A stretch of 64,000 nucleotides of DNA from Arenibacter algicola (lineage in GTDB: Bacteria; Bacteroidota; Bacteroidia; Flavobacteriales; Flavobacteriaceae), in NCBI RefSeq assembly GCF_018860365.1, contig NZ_JAHKPO010000003.1:310001-374000 (forward strand). Reading direction: 5' to 3'. This document shows positions 9,480 through 17,857 of this stretch, in pieces; the stretch's first letter is position 1; each line of letters begins with the position of its first letter. The notes beneath the pieces were generated by a model that worked only from the letters and a program-made list of their open reading frames with translations, ran no database searches and had not been told where the DNA came from. The position numbers and the translations under genes were made by a program.

Positions 9480-10421
9480 TTAAAGTCCTATTTGGTCTAT
9501 TTTGCTTCTTGAATTTAAATTATATGTTTTTTCGTGCAGGGAAAAGTACAATAGTCCATTTACGAACTGTGATAAACATTGTGAATAAACCGCTATTATC
9601 AAGAATAGGCAGGTGCCCAAAGTGTAAATGATGGTGGGTACCACGGAAGCTCCTAGATCAACATCGTTTTGAACTACGTGAAAAGTGTAGATACCTATAA
9701 GAATCCCGGGAATCATAATGACCACCATGAACAAAAGACCAATTAAGAACCCTAGGATAAAATTAACCCCCACGGACCTCCAAAAATTTTTGGTCACCAA
9801 GTTCCAACCTTCCCCAAGGGCATCGGTAACACCTCTTTTTTCTTTCAGCATAACAAAAAACGATACTCCAACCCAAGCCATTACGAAGTATTGAATTACA
9901 TATTGTGCAAGCATTCCCACTAGCGGAATAAAGGTCAAGATTATGGCTGCGATCATAAGGCCAAAAAAGAGCAACATCAATATCAATATGAAAATAACAA
10001 TGCTTCCCAAATTATTTTTTACTTCTTCCCAAACGTCGGTTTTATCAAAATTCTGTCCTTTTCGTTCTTCGTATTTTATCATATAAGAAGTGCTGAGACT
10101 ATAATTTAACACAGCCACCATTAGAAAAATTACAAAGAACAAAATACCTCCAAAGATAAAGTACATAATATAGGCTTCGCTACCGGAACCTACTACGTCC
10201 AAGACTGTGTTTTGGTTATTGGTGATTAGGCCTATTACCCCGGACACCAGTAAATAGCTAACGACCAACAGTCCTATTAGGAAAATACCATTGTAGCTTA
10301 GAAAAACATTGGTAAATTTTTTAAGGTTTTGTTTAAAGAATTCGAAGTAAACATTGATGATATCCCCAAAGTCCCTATTAACTCTTAGTTCAATAAATTT
10401 TTCCTGGTTTTTGACTTGCAT
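9480..10421 (-). CDS. Polytopic membrane protein in the MoxR operon
   Basis: 313 residues, about six hydrophobic helices separated by short loops: near residues 44-65, 90-115, 140-185 (two), 215-240 and 262-285. The pattern resembles the membrane domain found in glycerophosphoryl diester phosphodiesterases and other DUF-type 6-TM proteins, without any catalytic domain. The start overlaps the stop of the SpoIIM-like gene by 32 bp; no better downstream start exists because the N-terminal soluble segment leads straight into helix 1. Function unknown; co-expression with MoxR/DUF58 is nearly certain from spacing. Confidence 0.7.
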   Translation of the reverse strand: MQVKNQEKFIELRVNRDFGDIINVYFEFFKQNLKKFTNVFLSYNGIFLIGLLVVSYLLVSGVIGLITNNQNTVLDVVGSGSEAYIMYFIFGGILFFVIFLMVAVLNYSLSTSYMIKYEERKGQNFDKTDVWEEVKNNLGSIVIFILILMLLFFGLMIAAIILTFIPLVGMLAQYVIQYFVMAWVGVSFFVMLKEKRGVTDALGEGWNLVTKNFWRSVGVNFILGFLIGLLFMVVIMIPGILIGIYTFHVVQNDVDLGASVVPTIIYTLGTCLFLIIAVYSQCLSQFVNGLLYFSLHEKTYNLNSRSKIDQIGL

Positions 10422-11370
10422 AAGATTGGTTTAACAAAATGGGATAAATGATATAATAAAAAATGATTAGGAGTAAAGACCCGCCTATAATTAAAAACGC
10501 CAACCAAGAGGGCATATTGGAATAGCGGGTTATAAACCCTTCTATAAATCCGGCAATAATAAAAAAGGGAATGGTGCTTACCACTACCTTTAATCCGTCC
10601 TTGGCTCCCTTCATAAAAGAAACCCTTCTGGAATAGGTTTTGGGAAATAGGATGCTATTCCCCATGATCAATCCGGCACAACCGGCTATAATGATTACCG
10701 AAATTTCTATGGTTCCGTGTAGCCAAATCTGTTTGTTTGCCTGATAAAAGACATCTTGAGTGTAAAAAAAAGTGATGAACGCCCCTAGCATTACACCATT
10801 GCTAAACAGAATATAGGCGGTGCCAATACTGGTAATTACGCCAAAAGAAAAGGCCATAAAGGCTACTTTAATATTGTTTATGGTAATCCCTAAAAAAGTA
10901 CCAATTTCACTGCCCCCTTTATATATGGCCGTAGGGTCTCCGCTGGCAATATTGTTCAGGGTCTCATTAACATAGGCATCACCTAGGATCAATCTTACAA
11001 AGGTATCATCGTTCATAACGGAAATACTGCCTATAGCGCTGGCAATCATAAATATTAGGAAGGCGATACCCAAGGTTTTATGATATTGTCTAAAGAAAAG
11101 TGGGAATTCTGTTTTCCAAAAATCCACTATTCTGTTCCGGCTCTCCTTTTTGTTTTTATATATTTTTTGATGTGCCTGGGATGCCAAGGAGTTTAAGTAC
11201 AATAATGTCTTGCTTTCAGCGTAATAAGTCTGTGCGTAGGCAAGGTCGTTGGTCAATTGAATGTAACCATTGGCAAGTTCGTCCGGGCTAATGTGGGCAT
11301 TATAGTTGATAGCCTTTTCAAATGCTATCCATTTTTCTTTATTTTGCTTCACAAAAGCTGCCTCACGCAT
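10390..11370 (-). CDS. SpoIIM-like (stage II sporulation protein M family) membrane protein
   Basis: 326 residues: a soluble N-terminal helical region (~100 residues, MREAAFVKQNKEKWIAFEKA) and about five transmembrane helices in the SpoIIM arrangement, including the family-typical stretch GIAFLIFMIASAIGSIS and the segment HGTIEISVIIIAGCAGL. In Bacillus SpoIIM works in peptidoglycan remodelling during engulfment; flavobacteria do not sporulate, so here the family serves another envelope role. First gene of the minus-strand operon and divergent from the RDD gene, with 38 bp between the two start codons. Confidence 0.82.
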   Translation of the reverse strand: MREAAFVKQNKEKWIAFEKAINYNAHISPDELANGYIQLTNDLAYAQTYYAESKTLLYLNSLASQAHQKIYKNKKESRNRIVDFWKTEFPLFFRQYHKTLGIAFLIFMIASAIGSISVMNDDTFVRLILGDAYVNETLNNIASGDPTAIYKGGSEIGTFLGITINNIKVAFMAFSFGVITSIGTAYILFSNGVMLGAFITFFYTQDVFYQANKQIWLHGTIEISVIIIAGCAGLIMGNSILFPKTYSRRVSFMKGAKDGLKVVVSTIPFFIIAGFIEGFITRYSNMPSWLAFLIIGGSLLLIIFYYIIYPILLNQSYASQKPGKIY

Positions 11371-11408
11371 ACTGGGATAATCCTTTAAAAAATAAAAATA
11401 GTACTAAT

Positions 11409-12134
11409 ATGTCCAAACTTCAAATCAATACAACGCAAAATGTAAACCTGGATTATAAAATTGTTGGTATTGGAGAAAGGATCGTAGCTTTTTTAATCGA
11501 TGGATTTATACTATATCTCTACGCCATACTGGTGCAGTTGATAGGAAGGGCCATAGGTTATGTGTATGATGATAGTTGGACACAAATAGGGTTGGTAAGC
11601 CTTATTTTTCTTCCGGCCATGTTTTATAGCTTAATATTGCACTCACTTTTCAATGGTCAAACGGTGGGGAAAATGCTAATGAAAATAAGAGTGGTAAGAT
11701 TGGATGGCTCCCCTGTACATTGGTCCAATTTATTGGTTAGGTGGATGCTGCGTGTTGTGGATATTTGGCTTTTCTTCGGGTCCGTAGGATTGTTGACCAT
11801 TTTATTTACCGATAAAAAACAAAGATTAGGGGACGCCGCCGCCGGTACCGTAGTCATTAGTACAAAAAAATCAGTGAAAATTTCACATACCATTTTGGAA
11901 GAGGTAGAAGAAACCTATGCCCCTAAGTTTACCAATGTAACCCTTTTAACAGATAAAGATGTTCGCCTAATAAAGGAAACCTACCATATTGCCAGAAAAA
12001 GCCATGACTATAAGACCATGAAGGCCTTGAGGGATAAAGTGGAAAGTGTTTTAAATTCCAATTCGGACTTATATGACGTGCAATATATAGATGCCGTATT
12101 AAAAGATTATAATTTTTATACCCAAAAATCATAG
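11409..12134 (+). CDS. RDD family membrane protein
   Basis: 241 residues from the ATG at 11409; an upstream in-frame start at 11322 lies inside the divergent gene and is rejected. The RDD domain is visible as GERIVAFLIDGFILYLYAIL (Arg and Asp signature residues), a second helix pair, and the segment FNGQTVGKMLMKIRVVRLDG with a later KRLGDAAAGTVVI-type ending (RLGDAAAGTVVIS). The C-terminal ~65 residues are soluble and helical. RDD proteins are small polytopic membrane proteins, some linked to ion exchange. Being divergent from the SpoIIM/MoxR operon and commonly found with it, it probably belongs to the same functional unit. Confidence 0.85.
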   Translation: MSKLQINTTQNVNLDYKIVGIGERIVAFLIDGFILYLYAILVQLIGRAIGYVYDDSWTQIGLVSLIFLPAMFYSLILHSLFNGQTVGKMLMKIRVVRLDGSPVHWSNLLVRWMLRVVDIWLFFGSVGLLTILFTDKKQRLGDAAAGTVVISTKKSVKISHTILEEVEETYAPKFTNVTLLTDKDVRLIKETYHIARKSHDYKTMKALRDKVESVLNSNSDLYDVQYIDAVLKDYNFYTQKS

Positions 12135-12137
12135 CCC

Positions 12138-12755
12138 ATGCTCTATTTTGTAATTGATATATTAGGAATAATTTCCTTTGCCATTTCTGGAGTTTTGGTA
12201 GCTATTGACAAAAAATTAGATCTTTTTGGGGTCTTTATCATAGCCTTTGTAACGGCGACCGGGGGTGGTACTTTAAGGGATTTGCTAATTGGCAATACTC
12301 CAGTATTGTGGATGCAGGAGCCCACCTATGTTTATGTGATTGCCGGAACCGTTGTTTTTGCCATAATTTTCAGGAATCAATTGAAATATGTACGCAGGTC
12401 ACTGTTTCTTTTTGATACTATTGGTATAGGCCTGTACACTATGGTTGGCATTTCTCATGGGTTACAATCGGGCTTGCCACCGGTAATGTGCATAGCCCTT
12501 GGTACCATAACGGCTTGTTTTGGAGGGGTAATACGCGATATATTATGTAATGAAATACCTGTAATATTTAGAAAGGAAATTTATGCCACGGCCTGTATAA
12601 TGGGTGGTGTTAGCTTTTTCCTCATTCGCAAATTGCCCTATGATGATGCATATGCCTATGTAGCTACCATATTGATCGTCATTGGGATCCGATTACTGGC
12701 CGTTAGATTCAAAATATCCCTTCCAAGTATCTACCGTAGTGTCAAGGAAGGGTAG
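12138..12755 (+). CDS. TRIC family cation channel (UPF0126/YadS-like)
   Basis: 205 residues, seven predicted helices in two homologous halves. Each half carries the glycine-rich signature: TATGGGTLRDLLIGNTP near residue 40 and TACFGGVIRDILCNEIP near residue 125. Bacterial TRIC proteins form trimeric monovalent cation channels in the inner membrane. It starts 3 bp after the RDD gene, so the two are co-transcribed. No regulatory domain is attached. Confidence 0.88.
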   Translation: MLYFVIDILGIISFAISGVLVAIDKKLDLFGVFIIAFVTATGGGTLRDLLIGNTPVLWMQEPTYVYVIAGTVVFAIIFRNQLKYVRRSLFLFDTIGIGLYTMVGISHGLQSGLPPVMCIALGTITACFGGVIRDILCNEIPVIFRKEIYATACIMGGVSFFLIRKLPYDDAYAYVATILIVIGIRLLAVRFKISLPSIYRSVKEG

Positions 12756-12835
12756 TGGTTTTTATGGATAGGTTGCAAGTAGAGGGTAGGAATAGGACTG
12801 TTTGCTTTCTATCTATTTCGAATTATTTACCCCTA

Positions 12836-13552
12836 TTAAAAAGCTTCCGCTTTTAGAATATAGATATTTTGGGAAGGCCAATCGCCGTTGTCCACAGGTT
12901 GGCTGTTTATTTTGTCTACCACATCCATACCGTCTATTACCCTTCCAAATGGGGTATATCCACCGTCCAAGTGATAGGAGCCCGGTTTGGTAACCACGAT
13001 AAAGAATTCGTAAGGAGATGCCAATTTATGGGGATTGTTGATTTCACTGCTTGGCATGGATACAACTCCCCTATGGTGCTTATGCCCTTTTCTTGTATCC
13101 GGAGGTAAAAGATATCGTCCTATTTTTGACCTTTTTTCCGCCGTTTCCACATTGTCGGCATTTCCTCCCTGTATTATAAAGTTTTTAACCACTCTATGGA
13201 AATAGGTGTTGTTAAAATACCCCATTTTGGCAAGGTAGATAAAGTTGGCTTTATGGTATGGGACATTGTTGAACAACTCAATAGTAATTTCCCCTAAACT
13301 AGTGGTAAGTTTTACCTTGTTCTCCTTTAAGGTTTTGCTGTAATTAAAGAAAAACTCAATGGCATTATCCTCCGTTAGCTCAAAGGCCTCTTCTTCTTTT
13401 TCATCTTCTTTTGCAGGCACCTCGGGAACAATGCTATCTTTTTTAATATTGTTTTGGGGAAGCTTGTTTTCTTTGGTAGTCGGCTGATCTTTGCAGCTCC
13501 CTAAAAGGAACATAAACAATATTGCAAATAGTGAAATCTCTTTAAGTGCCAT
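12836..13552 (-). CDS. Cyclophilin-type peptidyl-prolyl isomerase lipoprotein
   Basis: 238 residues. Signal peptide with a lipobox (FLLGSC) at about residue 20, then a charged linker rich in Glu/Lys, then a cyclophilin domain (about residues 78-238). The active-site block YFHRVVKNFIIQGGNAD holds the catalytic Arg, and the later YEFFIVVTKPGSYHLDGGYTPFGRV matches the conserved core (Phe/His positions). It catalyses cis-trans isomerisation of prolyl bonds, here on proteins in the periplasm from a lipid anchor. Monocistronic, convergent with the TRIC gene and divergent from the NUDIX gene. Confidence 0.9.
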   Translation of the reverse strand: MALKEISLFAILFMFLLGSCKDQPTTKENKLPQNNIKKDSIVPEVPAKEDEKEEEAFELTEDNAIEFFFNYSKTLKENKVKLTTSLGEITIELFNNVPYHKANFIYLAKMGYFNNTYFHRVVKNFIIQGGNADNVETAEKRSKIGRYLLPPDTRKGHKHHRGVVSMPSSEINNPHKLASPYEFFIVVTKPGSYHLDGGYTPFGRVIDGMDVVDKINSQPVDNGDWPSQNIYILKAEAF

Positions 13553-13653
13553 GTAATTTGTGTTATTTTTTAAATGAGTGTTAAATGATTAATATCGCCC
13601 AAGGGTTGGTTGTTTTTTAATTAATTTGCTGAAAAATTACAAAATTAGAATTT

Positions 13654-14295
13654 GTGCATTTTGACGATTTTTCCAACAGAGTATCAAAAATAGAAAATCT
13701 AGAACTTCCTGGGAGTGCTTCACATTATAAAATGGCCCCAATGTACAGGATAAAAGAGTTGGAGTCCGGTAAAATCGTAAAGAAAAATCCTAGGCAGGCT
13801 GCAGTAATGGCACTCTTTTACCCTAATATGGATTACCAGACCAACCTTCTTCTAATATTACGAAATACCTATAAGGGCATACATAGCAATCAGATAGCAT
13901 TGCCCGGTGGCAAGGTAGAAAAGTTGGACCTAAATTTGTTGGACACCGCCCTGCGCGAAACTCAGGAAGAAGTGGGGGCAATTCGGGAGCAGATTACTGT
14001 AATCCGTTCCATGAGTGAAATCTATATTCCTCCAAGCAATTTTGAGGTTACGCCATACCTCGGGCTGTATAAAAAGGAGAAGCCGTTTTTAAGGCAGGTA
14101 GATGAGGTGGCAGCCATTGTTGAGGTTCCTTTGCATGATTTTATGGATGATAAGAAAATATTTCATCAAATTTTGAATACTTCATATGCCCAGAATGTAG
14201 AGGTACCAGCCTTTAAATTAAATGGTTATACGGTGTGGGGTGCAACAGCCATGATGTTAAGTGAAATTAAGGAATTGTTCAAACAAGTGTTATAA
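13654..14295 (+). CDS. NUDIX hydrolase, CoA pyrophosphatase type
   Basis: 213 residues, starting at a GTG (13654). This start gives the N-terminus HFDDFSNRVSKIENLELPG that directly precedes the domain; there is no in-frame ATG further upstream in the gap. The NUDIX box is at about residues 90-113: GGKVEKLDLNLLDTALRETQ followed by EEVG, with the LPGG and REtxEE elements that bind Mg2+. The spacing and the upstream segment QIALPGGK fit the CoA-diphosphatase subgroup that cleaves CoA to phosphopantetheine and 3',5'-ADP. Next to the PlsC-like gene but that has its own putative promoter. Confidence 0.85.
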   Translation: MHFDDFSNRVSKIENLELPGSASHYKMAPMYRIKELESGKIVKKNPRQAAVMALFYPNMDYQTNLLLILRNTYKGIHSNQIALPGGKVEKLDLNLLDTALRETQEEVGAIREQITVIRSMSEIYIPPSNFEVTPYLGLYKKEKPFLRQVDEVAAIVEVPLHDFMDDKKIFHQILNTSYAQNVEVPAFKLNGYTVWGATAMMLSEIKELFKQVL

Positions 14296-14308
14296 GTTAC
14301 TTATTTTG

Positions 14309-14316
14309 TAATTTTG
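14309..14316 (+). promoter_or_regulatory. -7 element TAATTTTG upstream of the acyltransferase gene
   Basis: Perfect TAnnTTTG match ending 18 bp before the ATG at 14335. The -33 region (14286-14289, AGTG) is poor. It suggests the acyltransferase gene has its own promoter after the NUDIX gene. Confidence 0.35.
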
Positions 14317-14334
14317 AACGTTAACAAAAAAAAT

Positions 14335-15138
14335 ATGGGCCTGTTTAAGAAAAATCCGTTTGGACATAATTTGTTTTTGAAGAAGTGGCTTATACGCATT
14401 CTGGCCGTTATCACCCACAAAAGATATAGGGGATTTAATACCATTGAAATTGAGGGGTCGGATATTATTAGAAAACTACCTCCGCAAAATGTTCTTTTCG
14501 TAAGCAACCATCAGACATATTTTGCCGATGTGGTAGCAATGTTCCATGTATTCAACGCCAGTTTAAGCGGAAGGGAAGACTCTATAAAAAATTTGGGGTA
14601 CATATGGCAGCCCAAGTTGAATATGTATTATGTGGCGGCGGCAGAAACCATGAAAAAGAGTCTATTGACCAAGATTTTGGCCTATGCCGGTTCTATAAGT
14701 GTAGAACGAACTTGGCGGTCCGAAGGTAAGGATGTTAACCGGAAGGTTAAATTTAGCGATATATCCAATATTGGTACGGCCCTTAATGACGGTTGGGTAA
14801 TTACCTTTCCACAGGGTACTACAACACCGTGGAAACCTTTGAGAAAAGGGACATCACATATTATTAAAAAATACAAACCTATTGTGGTTCCTGTTGTTAT
14901 AGATGGTTTTAGAAGATCATTCGATAAAAAAGGACTGCGCATTAAAAAGAAAGGAATTCTACAGTCCATGGTAATCAAGGAGCCATTGGATATTGATTAC
15001 GAGAATGAATCTTTCGATTCCATCATTGAAAAATTGGAATATGCCATAGAGCAACATCCTTCCTTTTTAAAGGTTATTCCCAAAAGTGAGTTAATGGCTT
15101 ACGAAGAGGAAAATAAAAAACGGAAATTCAGGGTTTAA
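14335..15138 (+). CDS. Lysophospholipid / 1-acylglycerol-phosphate acyltransferase (PlsC-like)
   Basis: 267 residues from the ATG at 14335 (a TTG at 14314 lies inside the -7 element and is rejected). PlsC superfamily: motif I is VSNHQTYFAD near residue 58 and motif III FPQGTTTPWKPLRKG near residue 160, with VPVVIDGF as the fourth block. The enzyme would acylate lysophosphatidate or a related lysolipid at the inner membrane. Two signature positions are unusual: His and Asp are five rather than four residues apart, and the Glu of FPEGT is Gln. Subgroup substrates may therefore differ. Confidence 0.8.
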   Translation: MGLFKKNPFGHNLFLKKWLIRILAVITHKRYRGFNTIEIEGSDIIRKLPPQNVLFVSNHQTYFADVVAMFHVFNASLSGREDSIKNLGYIWQPKLNMYYVAAAETMKKSLLTKILAYAGSISVERTWRSEGKDVNRKVKFSDISNIGTALNDGWVITFPQGTTTPWKPLRKGTSHIIKKYKPIVVPVVIDGFRRSFDKKGLRIKKKGILQSMVIKEPLDIDYENESFDSIIEKLEYAIEQHPSFLKVIPKSELMAYEEENKKRKFRV

Positions 15139-15782
15139 ATATCCATTTCCTTCAGTTCCTTGTAGTTCTTCTTAAGTTTCTTTAGGAGGATTCCGTAAAG
15201 TAAAAAATAAATGCATCCCATTACCAGGGTAACAACTATCCCGAGAACAACCACTGTAGATATCAAAATGGTCTTTAATTTTTCAGGGCTAATATTTTCT
15301 GGATAATAGTTATATCCCATCGCGGCCATAGGGTCTTCGTTCAAGTATATTCCTACGGCCATGACAATAAAGGACATGAGTATCAGGGACAAACAAAAAA
15401 TAACATAGTATTTAACGGTCTTTCTGGTCTTTAAAATATTGGATAGAAGTTTTTTGGCATTGTCCAAAGTTGATATTTCCCTATATCTTCTATAAAATTG
15501 AAAGATAAAATACAGTACCACGGTATATTGAACCACGTTGGAAATCAATAAAAAATTCCCCAGGCCCAGATCTTTCCAAACCGCCAAATTTTTGGACATA
15601 GAAGGAAGAAAGTACAATAAGTGGGGCACTAAAAATTCGATAATGCTTATTAAGAAAATCCATTTAACGATGGAAGACGATTTCTTCCATATCATTTTAT
15701 AAATCTCATCAAAGGACAGTTGAGGCAATTGCTTGTCTTTCTTTTGCCAATCCCTTTTTAATAATTCCAGTTCATCCATCAT
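15135..15782 (-). CDS. Membrane protein partner of ECF sigma factor
   Basis: 215 residues with four predicted transmembrane helices (near residues 38-60, 70-95, 120-145, 165-192) after a charged ~35-residue N-terminus (MMDELELLKRDWQKKDKQLP). It starts 4 bp after the sigma factor stop codon, so it is the second gene of that operon. This position, the cytoplasmic charged N-terminus and the helices are what one expects of a membrane anti-sigma or sensor, but no zinc anti-sigma motif is present and I did not recognise a family. A Met at 15779 is an equally good start. Its 3' end overlaps the convergent acyltransferase gene by 4 bp. Confidence 0.65.
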   Translation of the reverse strand: MMDELELLKRDWQKKDKQLPQLSFDEIYKMIWKKSSSIVKWIFLISIIEFLVPHLLYFLPSMSKNLAVWKDLGLGNFLLISNVVQYTVVLYFIFQFYRRYREISTLDNAKKLLSNILKTRKTVKYYVIFCLSLILMSFIVMAVGIYLNEDPMAAMGYNYYPENISPEKLKTILISTVVVLGIVVTLVMGCIYFLLYGILLKKLKKNYKELKEMDI

Positions 15783-15786
15783 ATGG

Positions 15787-16281
15787 CTAGGGATTTAAAA
15801 TGGTTTTTAACTTGTTTTTTATTCGGTTCATTTTCACTCTGGCATTTACCTCGGTAATACCCAAGGTTTCCGCTATTTCTCTATAGTCCTTGTCTTCCAG
15901 GTAAAGAAAGACCAAGGCCTTGTCTACATCCCCTAATTGCCTTACCGCATTGTACATCAGTTTAAGTTGTTGTTCCTCGGTAGGGTCGTATTCGTCCGCT
16001 GTTATTTTAAACATGACCGACTCATAGTCTTGGGTCGGTATACTTTTTTTTGATTTTCTATATAAGGTTATGGCCGTATTCAGGGCAACACGATACATCC
16101 AGGTACTAAATTTAGATTCTCCCCTAAACTTGGGATAGGCCTTCCATAATTGAATCGTTATTTCCTGAAATAAATCATTATGAGAGTCCCTGTCATTGGT
16201 ATACAATGTACAGACCTTATGCACAATATTCTGATTGCACTCTAATTCCGTAACAAATTGATGTTCCAAATCTTTGGTCAC
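15787..16281 (-). CDS. ECF-type RNA polymerase sigma factor
   Basis: 164 residues with sigma-70 region 2 (LFQEITIQLWKAYPKFRGES, then FSTWMYRVALNTAI) and region 4 (YREIAETLGITEVNARVKMN) and no region 1 or 3, i.e. group IV (ECF). It would direct core RNA polymerase to a small regulon. It leads an operon with the four-helix membrane protein. A second, unrelated ECF factor lies at 32512-33075. Confidence 0.92.
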   Translation of the reverse strand: MTKDLEHQFVTELECNQNIVHKVCTLYTNDRDSHNDLFQEITIQLWKAYPKFRGESKFSTWMYRVALNTAITLYRKSKKSIPTQDYESVMFKITADEYDPTEEQQLKLMYNAVRQLGDVDKALVFLYLEDKDYREIAETLGITEVNARVKMNRIKNKLKTILNP

Positions 16282-16537
16282 TCGGTTCTAGTAGTTAGTT
16301 GATGATTAGTAGTAGAAAATATATTTTTGTTACAACCAATATATTTTTTTTAAAAGGGTTAATTGAAAATTAATAAGGATTTACTTCATTGGACAATATA
16401 TTTCATCTATCCGAATGGTATAATCGTTGGTTAAAGTGGTGTGCTGTTCTATTTTTGGGGAATCTAAATATACTTAAATCCAATATTCTTCTTCTTGATT
16501 AGTTTGCGAATGTTTAAATTTACCCATATTTACATAT

Positions 16538-17830
16538 ATGAATATTCCTAAGACTAGTTTTCCAAGAATTGTTATTGTAGGTGGTGGTTTTGCAGGCATT
16601 TCCATTGCCAAAGGGTTAAAAAACAAAGAGGTGCAGGTTGTACTTCTGGATAAACATAATTATCATACTTTTCAACCCCTGCTTTATCAAGTATCTACTG
16701 GGGGGTTGGAGCCAGATTCCATTGCTTATCCTATAAGAAAAGTTTTAAAGGGCTATACCAACTTTTTCTTTAGGCTGGCCAATGTTGAGGAAATAAGAAC
16801 CGAGGAGAATACTATTGTAACCAATATAGGTGCTTTGGAATATGATTATTTGGTGATTGCCACTGGTTCTGAAACAAATTATTACGGGAATAGGGAGATT
16901 GAAATAAATAGTATGGCCATGAAAACCATACCCCAATCATTAAACCTTAGAAGTTTAATACTCGAAAACTTTGAGCAGGCACTTCTCACCGATCAATATC
17001 ATGAAAGGGATGCACTAATGAATTTTGTTATTGTGGGGGCGGGACCTACCGGAGTGGAATTGGCCGGTGCCTTGGCGGAAATAAAAAAAGGGATTTTGCC
17101 CAAGGACTATCCGGATTTGGATACCAGGCGGGTACAAATTCACCTTATTCAATCCGGAGATCGTATTCTTAAGGAAATGAGTGAAAAAGCTTCCCGAAAA
17201 GCGGAGGATTTTTTGGACGGACTTGGTGTTCAGATTTGGAAAAATACAAGGGTAACGGGCTATGACGGCAAAACGGTTACCACAGATACAGATGTTAACT
17301 TTGAAACAGCGACCTTAGTATGGGCAGCTGGTGTAAAAGGGGTTGAGATTAAAGGTTTGAATGCCAAGGATCTATTGGTGGGAGGAAGTAGAATTCCGGT
17401 GGATGAATTCAATAAGGTGAAAGGACATAATAATATTTTTGCTGTAGGGGATGTGGCCTGTATGCAGACGGAGGCTACGCCCAAAGGGCACCCTATGATG
17501 GCCCAGCCTGCAATGCAGCAAGGAAGGAACCTGGGAGAGAACTTAGTGCGATTATTGGAAAACAAGCCCTTAGAGCCCTTTGTTTATAAGGATAAGGGCA
17601 GTATGGCTACCATTGGAAGGAACAAGGCAGTAGTGGATATGAAGAATATTAGATTCCAAGGCGTTTTTGCATGGTTTGTTTGGATGTTCGTACACCTTTT
17701 CTTTCTCATAGGTTTCAGGAATAGAATGGTGGTCTTCGTGAACTGGGTATACAACTACGTTCGGTTCGATAGGGAGGCCCGATTGATCATTAGACCCTTC
17801 AATAGAAATTATAGCGCTTTTAAAGATTAG
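16538..17830 (+). CDS. ndh: Type II NADH:quinone oxidoreductase (NDH-2)
   Basis: 430-residue FAD flavoprotein oxidising NADH and reducing quinone at the inner face of the membrane without proton pumping. The first dinucleotide fold is VGGGFAGISIAKGL (residues 14-27, FAD) and the second IVGAGPTGVELAGAL (about 169-183, NADH). AVGDVA near residue 300 is the second FAD-binding signature. The C-terminus has the membrane-attaching hydrophobic region FAWFVWMFVHLFFLIGF typical of NDH-2. Monocistronic, convergent with xerD. Gene symbol reflects function; physiological electron acceptor (menaquinone) is inferred. Confidence 0.9.
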   Translation: MNIPKTSFPRIVIVGGGFAGISIAKGLKNKEVQVVLLDKHNYHTFQPLLYQVSTGGLEPDSIAYPIRKVLKGYTNFFFRLANVEEIRTEENTIVTNIGALEYDYLVIATGSETNYYGNREIEINSMAMKTIPQSLNLRSLILENFEQALLTDQYHERDALMNFVIVGAGPTGVELAGALAEIKKGILPKDYPDLDTRRVQIHLIQSGDRILKEMSEKASRKAEDFLDGLGVQIWKNTRVTGYDGKTVTTDTDVNFETATLVWAAGVKGVEIKGLNAKDLLVGGSRIPVDEFNKVKGHNNIFAVGDVACMQTEATPKGHPMMAQPAMQQGRNLGENLVRLLENKPLEPFVYKDKGSMATIGRNKAVVDMKNIRFQGVFAWFVWMFVHLFFLIGFRNRMVVFVNWVYNYVRFDREARLIIRPFNRNYSAFKD

Positions 17831-17857
17831 GAGTAATTAACCAATAAGTTTTATTGT

